Assembly (NCBI RefSeq): GCF_002741105.1
Contig: NZ_NIQU01000002.1
Span: 310,001 to 374,000 of the forward strand
Direction: 5' to 3'
Length of the DNA stretch: 64,000 nt
Origin: Pseudomonas sediminis
Lineage (GTDB): Bacteria > Pseudomonadota > Gammaproteobacteria > Pseudomonadales > Pseudomonadaceae
In this document: positions 23,973 to 32,092 of the stretch, one piece after another
Layout of the letters: every line of letters begins with the position of its first letter
Position numbering within the stretch: position 1 is the stretch's first letter
Notes under the pieces: model-generated
The model's database searches: none
Told to the model about the DNA's origin: nothing
The model's input: the letters and a program-made list of their open reading frames with translations, nothing else
Program-made: the position numbers and the translations under genes

Positions 23973-25250
23973 ATGAAGATCAAAGATTTTGCCCGTCTAG
24001 ACCTCAACGGTGAGCACAACAGCCTTGGACGAATTTTCGTTGATCCTGGTACTGCTGAAATCGTCGATCTGTCGAAGGCCAAAATCCTGGCCTGCAGCGT
24101 CGATACAGTTCGCCAGCTCTATCGCGGCCTGATCCGCCCGGAAATCATGGGCCTTTTTGAGAAGCCAGGGACCATCGTCGACTTCGCTGGCCAGCGTTGG
24201 CACTCCGGGCGTGTCAGCAAGGATTCGGGCTACCAGTACAAGCTGCAGAATGCTGACCTGGGGATCATCCTGCTAGTGAAGAACTTCAACGCCAAAATCG
24301 AGAACATCGGCCCACACCTGAAAATCGAAGTGTCACCCCATGCCATCGACCAATTCTGCCCCGAGCGCCTGCAGGAACGCCTGGACTACTACGCCGGCCA
24401 CGTGCTGACCAATATCGAGCGCAACCAATGCGCGGTCCACCTAGCGCTAGACCTGCAGGGCTGGCAACCGCCCGCCGATCTGGTCGCCCGCATGCACTGC
24501 CGCGCACGCGCCGCCCGCGATATTTCCGGCATCAAGGAAATTCAGTGGACGCTGGAGTCTGCGACCTACGGCAAAGGCCAGTCCTATCTGTTCGGCTCCG
24601 CTGGTGGCGTCCAGCTGGGGATTTACAACAAGACCGAACAGGCCAGGGCCATCGACAAGCTCGACTACTGGGAAAACGTCTGGAGACGCCGCGACAGCTT
24701 CGACGAAGCCGACCCGGACAACTACAACCCGGAACAGGACGTGTGGCGCGTAGAGCTGCGTTACCACCACTCAGTGATCCAGCAATTCGCCTCCGGCTCG
24801 TTCGATCTGCAGACAAGCCAGATCATTGAAACCAACAGCTACGCCGCCTTTGCACCGCACCTAGACGGCCTGTGGCGCTATGGCCTTCGCCAGTTCAAGC
24901 TGCTGGCTCGCCCTGGTTACTTTGAACCCATCTGGACCCTGATCCGTGACGATGTGCGCGTGGATCTGCCGGTGGATTCCCTGGTGGATGAAACCGAGTA
25001 CAAGCGCCAATACAAGACCTCGCGGGGCTTCTCGGGGAAGAACGTCGAGCTATTCCTGGGAAACTTCGTCAGCCTGCTGGCACGGGAGCGAGTGGGCGCT
25101 AGAAAGGCTTTCTATCGGCTCAAGGATTGGGAATGCTGGCCGGTGATCCGCGACCACTATGCCGCCAAAGGCATGGATGAAGATGGGTTGCACAAGCACA
25201 TCAAAGGCATCCTTGAAGAACGCCATGTTCGTTGGGGGCGTGCTGTCTGA
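23973..25250 (+). CDS. Phage replication initiation protein (Pf1/Pf4 Rep-like)
   Basis: A 425-residue protein typical of the II/X-type initiators of Pf-like phages: an N-terminal KIEVSPHAID and HLALDLQGW pair (candidate metal-binding core), YGKGQSYLFGS-type strands in the middle, and WRVELRYHHSVIQQFA before the C-terminal domain. It would nick the plus-strand origin and start rolling-circle replication. The ATG at 23973 is preferred over 23949 because AAGGA lies about 10 nt upstream, whereas the earlier ATG has no ribosome site. Its stop overlaps the integrase start (TGATG). Confidence 0.82.
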   Translation: MKIKDFARLDLNGEHNSLGRIFVDPGTAEIVDLSKAKILACSVDTVRQLYRGLIRPEIMGLFEKPGTIVDFAGQRWHSGRVSKDSGYQYKLQNADLGIILLVKNFNAKIENIGPHLKIEVSPHAIDQFCPERLQERLDYYAGHVLTNIERNQCAVHLALDLQGWQPPADLVARMHCRARAARDISGIKEIQWTLESATYGKGQSYLFGSAGGVQLGIYNKTEQARAIDKLDYWENVWRRRDSFDEADPDNYNPEQDVWRVELRYHHSVIQQFASGSFDLQTSQIIETNSYAAFAPHLDGLWRYGLRQFKLLARPGYFEPIWTLIRDDVRVDLPVDSLVDETEYKRQYKTSRGFSGKNVELFLGNFVSLLARERVGARKAFYRLKDWECWPVIRDHYAAKGMDEDGLHKHIKGILEERHVRWGRAV

Positions 25251-26263
25251 TGGCAATAGAGCAACTGCCTGACGGGCGTTGGAAAGTCGATGTAGAGCCC
25301 ATCAAGGGCAAACGCTTTCGCAAGACGTTCAAGACCAAGGGCGAAGCGCAACGATTCGAAGCTACTTGCCGCGCCAAAGTCATCACTGCACCTGATTGGG
25401 CACCCAAGCCAAAGGACCGCCGTAGGCTCTCCCAGTTAATCGACCGCTGGGCAGCACTGCATGCCCACACCCTAAGCGATGGTGAGGCAAGGCGTCGTCT
25501 TCTGGATACCATGGCCAAAGAGCTGGGCGACCCGGTGGCCATCAAGATGACCGGCAACGAGTACGCGGAACATCGAACCCAGGCGATCAAGGCCGGTATT
25601 AACCCCAAGACCTTGAACAACCGCCTGGGCTACCTCCGTTCGGTGTTCAACGTGCTCTATCAGCTTGGCGAAATCGACTACGCCAATCCGCTTGCTCGCG
25701 TCCGACCGCTGCGCCTGCAGGAAAAGGAACTGACCTACCTGACCGATGACCAGATAGAGACACTGTTCACCACCATTCACAGCTATTGCCGGACACCTCA
25801 TGTCGCCATGGTCGCGGCCATCTGTCTGGCTACTGGTGCCCGTTGGGGTGAGGCTCAGGCCCTGACACCCGACCGGGTACGCAACCAGCTGGTTACGTTC
25901 GTGAATACCAAAGGCAAGCGCGTCCGCTCGATCCCCATCGCCTTGGAACTGCAGCATCAGATACATCGGCACTTCAAGCAGCACGGCCTGTTCAGCAACT
26001 GCCTGAACAGCTTCGACAAGGCCCTGGGTGAGTCTCGCTTGCCGGTGCCGGCTGGCCAGTCATCGCACGTGCTACGGCACACCTTCGCCAGCCATTTCGT
26101 CATGAACGGTGGCAACATCCTGACCCTGCAGAAAATCCTGGGCCATACCACCTTGGCCATGACAATGCGCTACGCGCACCTGGCTCCTGATCACCTGCAG
26201 GATGTCGTCAGGTTCGGACCAGCTAGCGATCACCAACGCTTTCTCAGCATCATCACTCCATAG
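25250..26263 (+). CDS. Tyrosine-recombinase integrase of the prophage
   Basis: A 337-residue XerC/D-like recombinase with all catalytic residues: R198 (TGARWGEA), K221 (NTKGK), H273 and R276 (HVLRHTFASHF), H299 (LGHTT) and Y308 (MRYAHL). The N-terminus (DGRWKVDVEPIKGKRFRKTF) is an arm-binding-like beta domain. It integrates the phage into tRNA-Ser. The gene reads toward the att site and starts inside the rep stop codon, so replication and integration functions are translationally coupled. The order rep-int-TA matches Pf4. Confidence 0.93.
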   Translation: MAIEQLPDGRWKVDVEPIKGKRFRKTFKTKGEAQRFEATCRAKVITAPDWAPKPKDRRRLSQLIDRWAALHAHTLSDGEARRRLLDTMAKELGDPVAIKMTGNEYAEHRTQAIKAGINPKTLNNRLGYLRSVFNVLYQLGEIDYANPLARVRPLRLQEKELTYLTDDQIETLFTTIHSYCRTPHVAMVAAICLATGARWGEAQALTPDRVRNQLVTFVNTKGKRVRSIPIALELQHQIHRHFKQHGLFSNCLNSFDKALGESRLPVPAGQSSHVLRHTFASHFVMNGGNILTLQKILGHTTLAMTMRYAHLAPDHLQDVVRFGPASDHQRFLSIITP

Positions 26264-26316
26264 CCATATCCGATGACGCGTGCTTTCCAGTGCCGCAAGC
26301 ATTGCTTAGCATGTAC

Positions 26317-26334
26317 ACAACGTATATACGTTGT
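26317..26334. promoter_or_regulatory. Operator palindrome of the toxin-antitoxin pair
   Basis: A perfect 18-bp palindrome ACAACGTATATACGTTGT lies 30 nt before the antitoxin ATG. Ribbon-helix-helix antitoxins bind such sites and repress their own operon together with the toxin. Confidence 0.75.
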
Positions 26335-26363
26335 AGTTACGAATTGACTGATAGGTGACGACC

Positions 26364-26639
26364 ATGGCCAAAGAAGCCGTTTTCAATCTGAAGCTTGAGC
26401 CCGAACTGCGCGAAGGCTTCATGGCAGCCGCCCAAGCTGCACACCGGCCGGCCTCCCAGGTCATGCGCGACCTCATGCGCGACTTCATTCGCCAACAGCA
26501 ACAGGCCAAAGAGCATGAGGAATTCGTGCAACGCAAGGTCGCTGCTGCCAGGGCATCGTTAGAGGCAGGTCGTGGCCGCTCCAATGATGATGTAGAAGCT
26601 GAATTCGCCGCTCGCCGTGCTAAGGCTATGGGTCACTGA
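26364..26639 (+). CDS. ParD-like antitoxin (ribbon-helix-helix)
   Basis: A 91-residue protein with an N-terminal beta strand (AVFNLKLEPELREGFMAAA) and helices (PASQVMRDLMRDFIRQQQ) typical of dimeric ribbon-helix-helix DNA-binding domains, then a charged tail that would wrap the toxin. The ATG at 26364 has AGGTG 7-8 nt upstream. Its last base overlaps the toxin start, the usual coupling in type II systems. In Pf4 the comparable pair after int (PfiA/PfiT) influences superinfection immunity and lysogeny, and this pair may do the same. Confidence 0.85.
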   Translation: MAKEAVFNLKLEPELREGFMAAAQAAHRPASQVMRDLMRDFIRQQQQAKEHEEFVQRKVAAARASLEAGRGRSNDDVEAEFAARRAKAMGH

Positions 26640-26923
26640 TGCAGGTCATTTGGACACCCGAGGCACTGCAGGATCGTCTGGATATCTGGGAATACATCGC
26701 AACCGACAACCCACGCGCTGCCGTGCACATGGACGAGCTATTCAGTGCTGCCGCCGCCAGTCTGGCTGACTTCCCCGACAAGGGCAGGCTGGGAACGGTG
26801 GCCGGTACTCGCGAGCTGATCCCCCACGAAAACTACCGCCTTGTCTATCAGACTGAGCGTGACGCCGTCTGGATTCTCGCCCTGGTGCACGTCGCCAGGA
26901 TGTGGCCGCCGATCCAGAGCTAG
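26639..26923 (+). CDS. RelE/ParE-family toxin
   Basis: A 94-residue toxin with the family's N-terminal helix (WTPEALQDRLDIWEYIATDNP), the central LADFPDKGRLG loop with Pro and Gly, the GTRELIP strand and YRLVYQ and C-terminal VHVARMWPP. ParE members poison DNA gyrase and RelE members cleave mRNA; the ARMW ending is shared, so the target cannot be told from sequence. It starts on the antitoxin's stop codon (TGATG). Confidence 0.87.
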   Translation: MQVIWTPEALQDRLDIWEYIATDNPRAAVHMDELFSAAAASLADFPDKGRLGTVAGTRELIPHENYRLVYQTERDAVWILALVHVARMWPPIQS

Positions 26924-26965
26924 CAAGCTGGGCCCGTAGCTATGTAGGTGTACGCTTTCAGAGGC

Positions 26966-27211
26966 TCACAGACTTCCAAATGAGGCAATTTTTGAGAGCC
27001 TCTTCTCGAACCTGATAAAGCTACTCTCGCCCAGAATCAGAGGCGGTAACAGCAAGGCGAATCCGAGCACACCGCCGATCACTGCGCCTATCCCTGAGCC
27101 GATGATCCCCATAAATGTCCCGAACCCTAGAAAGACGCAACCGACCAAAGCAAAGCCTCGCCTTGCTCGAGCTTGATTGGGGTACCTGTTAAGCACGCAA
27201 CCTAGGAACAT
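26966..27211 (-). CDS. Small membrane protein at the right end of the prophage
   Basis: An 81-residue protein with a basic N-terminus (RYPNQARARRGF) and two hydrophobic Gly-rich segments (about 20-38 and 40-62: GTFMGIIGSGIGAVIGG, then VLGFALLLPPLI). I recognise no family. It is transcribed toward the TA pair and lies between it and the att site, an accessory position. Small membrane proteins at prophage ends sometimes exclude other phages, but nothing here proves that. Confidence 0.45.
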   Translation of the reverse strand: MFLGCVLNRYPNQARARRGFALVGCVFLGFGTFMGIIGSGIGAVIGGVLGFALLLPPLILGESSFIRFEKRLSKIASFGSL

Positions 27212-27280
27212 CCTTATCTCCCTCGCGTTTCGCTTCTATTCTCGACACTTCTTCGACACCTTGCATGTCGCAGATAGCAA

Positions 27281-27313
27281 AAGCCCCCGAAACTCTAGGA
27301 ATTTCAGGGGCTT
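27281..27313 (-). terminator. Terminator of tRNA-Ser
   Basis: A 12-bp stem with one mismatch (AAGCCCCCGAAA / TTTCAGGGGCTT) lies 13 nt beyond the tRNA 3' end on the minus strand. Its partner copy at 15613-15645 supports the integration model. Confidence 0.75.
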
Positions 27314-27325
27314 AGGCTTGAGATA

Positions 27326-27415
27326 TGGCGGGAAGATAGGGATTTGAACCCTAGGTGCCATTGCTGACACAACGGATTTCGAATCCGTCCCGTTCGACCA
27401 CTCCGGCATCTTCCC
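27326..27415 (-). tRNA. tRNA-Ser (anticodon CGA)
   Basis: A 90-nt class II tRNA with encoded CCA. The acceptor stem pairs GGGAAGAT with ATCTTCCC, the anticodon stem ACGGA/TCCGT encloses the loop TTCGAAA (anticodon CGA), a long variable arm follows, and the T-arm TAGGG-TTCAAAT-CCCTA is intact. It is the integration target of the filamentous prophage and remains functional because the phage end restores its 3' part. A tRNA-Ser next to purC also exists, as I recall, in P. aeruginosa. Confidence 0.96.
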
Positions 27416-27490
27416 AAGCGGCGCGAATCATAACAGCTGAATGCGCTTTGGCGAAGCTTATTTTGAAAAATTTTCGTGTTCTATCAGGCG

Positions 27491-27520
27491 CTTGTGAAAA
27501 AGCCGGAGGCTGCCCGGCCT
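27491..27520 (-). terminator. Probable terminator of purC
   Basis: A short GC stem (GCCGG / CCGGC) with a 7-nt loop, followed on the minus strand by a T-run (CTTTTTCAC). It lies about 15 nt after the purC stop. Confidence 0.55.
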
Positions 27521-27533
27521 TCTCTCGCAGGGC

Positions 27534-28403
27534 TCAGGCGGTCAGCCGGGTCAGTGCTTCGCGATACTTGTCAGCGGTTTTCTGCGCGACGTCTGCCGGT
27601 ACGGCCGGGGCCGGGGCTTGTTTGTTCCAGCCGGTGGATTCAAGCCAGTCACGCACGAACTGCTTGTCGAAGCTCGGCGGGTTGCTCCCTTCGGCGTAGC
27701 TGTCGGCCGGCCAGAAGCGGCTGGAGTCCGGGGTCAGCACTTCATCCATGAGGGTCAGAGTGCCGTCTTCGTCCAGGCCGAATTCGAACTTGGTGTCGGC
27801 GATGATGATGCCGCGGGTAGCGGCGTACTCGACAGCCGTGGTGTACAGCTTGATCGCGGTGTCACGCACCTGGGCAGCCAGTTCGGCACCGATGATGGCT
27901 TCGCACTGCGCGAAGCTGATGTTCTCGTCATGATCGCCCACGGCGGCCTTGGTCGAGGGGGTGAAAATCGGTTGCGGCAGCTTGGCTGCTTCCTTCAGGC
28001 CTGCCGGCAGGGCGATGCCGCAGACGGTGCCGCTCTTCTGGTATTCCTTCCAGCCGGAGCCGACGATGTAACCACGCACGATGGCTTCCACGGCGACCGG
28101 CTTGAGGCGCTTGGCAACCACCGCACGACCTTCGACTAGCGGCAGCTCGGCGGCAGACACCACGTCCTCGACCTTGTCACCGGTGAAGTGGTTGGGCACC
28201 ACGCCAGCCAGCTTGTCGAACCAGAAGTTGGAGATGGCGGTGAGGATCTTGCCTTTCTCCGGAATCGGTTGCTCGAGGATGACGTCGAATGCCGACAGAC
28301 GATCGGTGGCCACCATCAGCATGCGCTTGTCGTCGATTTCGTAGAGGTCGCGGACCTTGCCCGAGTAGATCTTCTTCAGGCTCAGGGTGGTGGGTGTGCT
28401 CAT
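27534..28403 (-). CDS. purC: Phosphoribosylaminoimidazole-succinocarboxamide synthase, long (Ade1-like) form
   Basis: A 289-residue SAICAR synthetase that adds aspartate to CAIR in purine synthesis. Recognisable blocks are [39 protein letters not shown] and [10 protein letters not shown]...[12 protein letters not shown]. This is the longer, yeast Ade1-like subfamily; the PurC I recall at this locus in P. aeruginosa and P. putida is a different, shorter form (about 236 residues, starting EELYRGKAKS). The metallo-beta-lactamase gene that normally separates bamC and purC is also absent. The start at 28403 (MSTPTTLSL) is chosen over a longer frame that lacks similarity. Confidence 0.9.
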   Translation of the reverse strand: MSTPTTLSLKKIYSGKVRDLYEIDDKRMLMVATDRLSAFDVILEQPIPEKGKILTAISNFWFDKLAGVVPNHFTGDKVEDVVSAAELPLVEGRAVVAKRLKPVAVEAIVRGYIVGSGWKEYQKSGTVCGIALPAGLKEAAKLPQPIFTPSTKAAVGDHDENISFAQCEAIIGAELAAQVRDTAIKLYTTAVEYAATRGIIIADTKFEFGLDEDGTLTLMDEVLTPDSSRFWPADSYAEGSNPPSFDKQFVRDWLESTGWNKQAPAPAVPADVAQKTADKYREALTRLTA

Positions 28404-28516
28404 GTCGGCATTTCCGTTTCTGGCAAACAAAACAGGCGAAACCTTTGCGGGTTTCGCCCATCGATTAACGGCTGGAGCGCGCTGCAGGCCGCTTTTCAAC
28501 GGCCTGCCGGCGCCGG

Positions 28517-29641
28517 TCAGCCGAGATTATCCTGGATCAGGCTCAGCACGCGGCGCGATACGTCGGCCGGGGCAATGGTGTTGAGGTCTTTTTCCACGGT
28601 GACCTGGACGCCATCGCCAACCGGAGTCAGGCGCACCTGGTAGCGCTCGGCACGGGCTTCGATCTCTTCCTTGCTCGGCGCGCTGCCGAACAGGCGACCG
28701 AAGAAGCCTGGCTTCTCTTCGTTGATCTGAGCGCCTTCGGCCATGTTGATGTAGTACAGGCCAAGGCTGCGGTTAAGGTCGTCGACGCGCACGTCGCCAA
28801 GCTCCAGCGAACGGCCGACGCCGGACCATGCACGGTCGAAATCGGCGCCGAGATTGAGCACCGGGTTGCCGTTGCCGTCTTCGCTCAGGCTGACTCGGCT
28901 GGGTGCGTCATAGTCGCGTGCGGCGAGCAGCGATACCGAACCGCCCTGCTCCACGCCACGAGCCATGCTCACCAGCATTTCGTCGAGCAGTGCAGCTTCG
29001 AGGCTGCTGGCGTTGCTGCTACGGGCAGCGAAATCGACATCGGCGGTGCTGCCGGCAGGACGCTCGGCGCTGCTGACGAAGACCTCACTGGTGTTGCGCT
29101 GCACGCCCGGCTCGATGCGCACGCGCACGCGGGTTTCGGCATCCGCCGCAACGCCGGTTACGCGGCTGCTCAGGCTACGCGCCATACCTGCGGAGAGATC
29201 ATCGAAACGCTGCCAGGCGGTGGTGAACTCACCGACCTGCGGGCGCTCGCTGGCGATGCGGAAGCCGTTGTCTTCGAAGAATTGACGCGCCAGCGGCCAG
29301 ACTTCGGCCGGCACGCGCTGAGCCACGACCCAACGCGAATCGCCGCTGCGCTGCAGGGTGAATTCGCGTTCATCGGCACGCACCTGCAGGCCTTGCGGGC
29401 GCGGCACTTCGAATTCAGCGGGGGTAGCGGTGGTGCTGGCAATCTGAGCGGGCACCGGCAGCAGCGGGTCGAGGCGCTTGGCCTGGACATCGGCCGGCAG
29501 TTGCATCGGTGCAGTCTGGCGCGCTTCCAGGTAGTCGCTGCCGCGATCACGGAAGTAGCCATTTTCACCCCAGAGCCAGCCACAACCGCTGGTGCTGGAG
29601 ACGATCAGAGCAAGGGCGGAAAATCCGGCCAGTCGCTTCAT
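28517..29641 (-). CDS. bamC: Outer-membrane assembly lipoprotein BamC (NlpB)
   Basis: A 374-residue lipoprotein: the signal peptide ends SSTSGC, a good lipobox with Cys at about residue 20. The following segment ([15 protein letters not shown]) is the unstructured BamC N-terminus that binds BamD, and two helix-grip domains follow. BamC is an accessory part of the beta-barrel assembly machine. It lies 16 nt after dapA on the same strand, as is standard in gammaproteobacteria. The ATG at 29641 is chosen because it begins the lipoprotein signal. Confidence 0.9.
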   Translation of the reverse strand: MKRLAGFSALALIVSSTSGCGWLWGENGYFRDRGSDYLEARQTAPMQLPADVQAKRLDPLLPVPAQIASTTATPAEFEVPRPQGLQVRADEREFTLQRSGDSRWVVAQRVPAEVWPLARQFFEDNGFRIASERPQVGEFTTAWQRFDDLSAGMARSLSSRVTGVAADAETRVRVRIEPGVQRNTSEVFVSSAERPAGSTADVDFAARSSNASSLEAALLDEMLVSMARGVEQGGSVSLLAARDYDAPSRVSLSEDGNGNPVLNLGADFDRAWSGVGRSLELGDVRVDDLNRSLGLYYINMAEGAQINEEKPGFFGRLFGSAPSKEEIEARAERYQVRLTPVGDGVQVTVEKDLNTIAPADVSRRVLSLIQDNLG

Positions 29642-29657
29642 GCGTAGAATCCTTGAG

Positions 29658-30536
29658 TTAAGCCAATACACCGCACTGGCGCATGGCCTGGCGCAGCGGT
29701 TCGTGACAGCGCGGGCTGAGCCAAGTCAGCGGCAGACGAATACCGTCGCCCATCAGGCCCATTTCGTGCAGCGCCCATTTCACCGGAATCGGGTTGGATT
29801 CGAGGAACAGTGCCTTGTGCAACGGCATCAGACGGTCGTTGATGGCACGGGCGATGGCAGCCTCGCCACGCATGGCGGCGGCGCACAGATCGCTCATGGC
29901 ACGCGGCGCAACGTTGGCAGTGACGGAGATGTTGCCCTTGCCGCCCAGCAGCATCAGCTCGACGGCAGTGGCGTCGTCACCGGAGTAGACGAGGAAATCC
30001 TTGCTGACGCGATCCAGTACGTCCTGGGCGCGTTGCAGGTCGCCGGTGGCTTCCTTGATACCGATGATGTTGTCGATCTTCGACAGACGCTCGACTGTCT
30101 CCGGCAGCATGTCGCACACGGTACGACCCGGCACGTTGTAGAGAATCTGCGGGATCGAGACGGCTTCGGCGATGTGGCGGAAATGCAGGTACAGGCCTTC
30201 CTGGGTCGGCTTGTTGTAGTACGGGGTGACCAGCAGGGCGGCGTCGGCGCCGACTTCCTGAGCGGCACGGGTCAGCTCGACCGATTCACGGGTGGAGTTG
30301 CCACCGGTGCCGGCGATCACCGGGATACGACCGGCAACCTGCTTGACCACACGTTTGATCACTTCGATGTGCTCGGGCACTTCCAGCGTGGCGGACTCAC
30401 CGGTGGTACCGACCGCGACGATGGCATTGGTGCCCTCTTGCAGGTGGAAATCCACCAATTTGCTCAGGGCCTCCCAATCCAGACCACCCTGCGCATCCAT
30501 GGGCGTGACCAGTGCCACCATACTGCCCGCAATCAT
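29658..30536 (-). CDS. dapA: 4-Hydroxy-tetrahydrodipicolinate synthase
   Basis: A 292-residue TIM-barrel aldolase, the usual DapA length. Visible features are GTTGESATL near residue 44, the [11 protein letters not shown] block with the catalytic Tyr, and IGIKEATGD with the Schiff-base Lys at about 161. It condenses pyruvate and aspartate semialdehyde in lysine and peptidoglycan precursor synthesis. The ATG at 30536 gives the family N-terminus [12 protein letters not shown]; an upstream extension in the same frame is non-coding. It is divergent from the gcvR-like gene. Confidence 0.95.
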   Translation of the reverse strand: MIAGSMVALVTPMDAQGGLDWEALSKLVDFHLQEGTNAIVAVGTTGESATLEVPEHIEVIKRVVKQVAGRIPVIAGTGGNSTRESVELTRAAQEVGADAALLVTPYYNKPTQEGLYLHFRHIAEAVSIPQILYNVPGRTVCDMLPETVERLSKIDNIIGIKEATGDLQRAQDVLDRVSKDFLVYSGDDATAVELMLLGGKGNISVTANVAPRAMSDLCAAAMRGEAAIARAINDRLMPLHKALFLESNPIPVKWALHEMGLMGDGIRLPLTWLSPRCHEPLRQAMRQCGVLA

Positions 30537-30783
30537 GCAACCGCTCCTGCCGGAAAAATTGAGCCGTAATGGTACTGGTGCCACCAATCCGGCACAAGCA
30601 ACGGACACGGGCTTATCAGGTCGTTTGCACATGACCTGCGTTTTTCCGCGACCGGCTATCGGCGCAGGCCGTCGTCCGATACACAAGGCTTCGCCATTCC
30701 CCTCGGCGGTGCTTTTCGCTAACCTGCTGTCTTTGGTCTGCGGCTTCTCACGCGCGGACCGTTCATCGCTTTAGGAAGGCTGC

Positions 30784-31341
30784 ATGTCCACCCCCCCCGT
30801 TCGCGAACAATTCCTCGTTATCAGCGCTCTCGGCCGCGATGCCATGGCCCTGACCAATCTGCTCAGCCGTACCAGCCATGAGAACCGTTGCGCGGTGATC
30901 AGCACTCGCCTGAGCCGTCACGGTGAATTCAGCGCCCTGGTGCTGCAGGTGTCCGGTAGCTGGGATGCACTGGCGCGCCTGGAGTCGAGCCTGCCGCTGC
31001 TGGCCAAGAAGCATGATTTCAGCGTGGACCTGGCACGCAGCGCCGCCGCTGAGGTGCGCCCGCAGGCGCTGCCTTATGTGGCCTATGTCAGCGCCGTGTA
31101 CCGCCCGGACATTCTCAACGAGCTGTGCCAGTTCTTCATCGATCACCGCGTCGAGCTGGAAGCCCTGACCTGCGACACCTACCAGGCGCCGCAGACCGGC
31201 GGCACCATGCTCAACGCCACCCTGACCGTGACGCTGCCGGCCGGCACGCAGATCAGCTGGCTGCGCGATCAGTTCCTGGATTTCGCCGATGCGCTGAATC
31301 TTGATGCCTTGATCGAACCCTGGCGCCCACAGAATCCATGA
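30784..31341 (+). CDS. Glycine cleavage system repressor-like protein (ACT domains)
   Basis: A 185-residue protein with two ACT-type domains, each beginning with an open strand-helix pattern (FLVISALGRDAMALTNLL and YVAYVSAVYRPDILNELC). This layout and its divergence from dapA match the GcvR-like protein of Pseudomonas. GcvR-type proteins bind glycine and modulate GcvA in E. coli; the exact partner here is unknown. AGGAAGGCTGC precedes the ATG. The stop is followed by a dispersed repeat at 31341. Confidence 0.82.
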   Translation: MSTPPVREQFLVISALGRDAMALTNLLSRTSHENRCAVISTRLSRHGEFSALVLQVSGSWDALARLESSLPLLAKKHDFSVDLARSAAAEVRPQALPYVAYVSAVYRPDILNELCQFFIDHRVELEALTCDTYQAPQTGGTMLNATLTVTLPAGTQISWLRDQFLDFADALNLDALIEPWRPQNP

Positions 31342-31454
31342 CGATCTGCTGCGCGTCGGCCCTGCTGCGTTAGAAACAGGTTCGGCCTGCTCATTTACAA
31401 CTCGTAAACTCCGCGGCCTCACCTGTTTCTGCCTTGCATGGCTCTAGCTCGCGA
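31341..31454. repeat. Dispersed structured repeat, copy 1
   Basis: 114 nt between the gcvR-like gene and bcp. Both ends match copy 2 at 62592-62762: left end ACGAT-TGCTGCGCGTCGG, right end TGCCTTGCA-GCTCTAGCTCGCGA. A small hairpin near the middle (TTTAC-AACTC-GTAAA) is replaced in copy 2 by a different but still paired sequence. It is not coding. Confidence 0.8.
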
Positions 31455-31487
31455 GATCGCCGACAACCTCTGAATGAAGGAGTTTCC

Positions 31488-31961
31488 ATGCCCGTAGAAC
31501 TCGACAAAGCCGTTGCCGACTTCCAGGCCGAGGCCACCAGTGGCCAGCAGGTAAAGCTGTCCGCCCTCAAGGGCCAGCAGGTCGTGCTGTATTTCTACCC
31601 GAAGGACGCAACCCCGGGCTGCACCACCGAGGGGATGGACTTCAGTGCTCGCTTCGAGCAGTTCAAGGCGGCCAACACGCTGATCTTCGGCGTATCGATG
31701 GACAGCCTGAAGAAGCATGAAAGCTTCAAGTGCAAACAGGCGTTCCCTTTCGAGCTGATCAGCGACGAAGAACATCAGCTGTGCGACCAGTTCGGCGTGT
31801 ACCAACTGAAGAAGAACTATGGCAAGGAATACATGGGCATCGTGCGCAGCACCTTCCTGATCGACAAGGACGGCGTGCTGCGTGAAGAGTGGCGCAACCT
31901 CAAGGTCGCCGGTCATGTCGACAAGGTGCTGGCAGCCGCCGAAGCGCTGCACAAGGGCTAA
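31488..31961 (+). CDS. bcp: Thioredoxin-dependent peroxiredoxin (Bcp/PrxQ)
   Basis: A 157-residue peroxiredoxin. The peroxidatic Cys45 sits in YPKDATPGCTTEG; the Cys50 resolving residue of E. coli Bcp is absent here (Met50), so the enzyme either uses Cys82 (FKCKQ) or a one-Cys mechanism. It reduces organic hydroperoxides with thioredoxin. AAGGAG lies 6 nt before the ATG at 31488; a longer frame reading into the repeat has no support. A strong terminator follows. Confidence 0.92.
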   Translation: MPVELDKAVADFQAEATSGQQVKLSALKGQQVVLYFYPKDATPGCTTEGMDFSARFEQFKAANTLIFGVSMDSLKKHESFKCKQAFPFELISDEEHQLCDQFGVYQLKKNYGKEYMGIVRSTFLIDKDGVLREEWRNLKVAGHVDKVLAAAEALHKG

Positions 31962-32001
31962 ACGGCGCACCCTACGGCATCGCTGGATACCCTGAAACCT
32001 G

Positions 32002-32027
32002 AAAAAGGCCGCATTTTCGGCCTTTTT
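32002..32027. terminator. Bidirectional terminator between bcp and the AI-2E permease gene
   Basis: A perfect 10-bp stem AAAAAGGCCG / CGGCCTTTTT with a 6-nt loop, placed between convergent genes. Confidence 0.92.
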
Positions 32028-32092
32028 CGTTGGGCTAGGCACCCGTGCTTGCTGGGCTGCGCGGCCGAAGCCGTTCCTACCAGCCCTAAGAC

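Larger units (their letters stand above)
15652..27352. mobile_element. Pf-type filamentous prophage (inovirus) integrated in tRNA-Ser
   Basis: About 11.7 kb bounded by an imperfect direct repeat of the tRNA-Ser 3' end plus its terminator. Gene order from repressor to integrase (repressor | excisionase, small proteins, candidate ssDNA-binding protein, coat proteins, TspB/pIII, DUF2523, Zot, Rep, integrase, ParD/ParE) matches Pf4 of P. aeruginosa as I recall it, including the toxin-antitoxin pair after int. No secretin gene is present, as in Pf phages, which use a host channel. The two att copies are not identical, suggesting an old insertion or a short true core. All virion-essential modules look intact. 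Confidence 0.88.
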
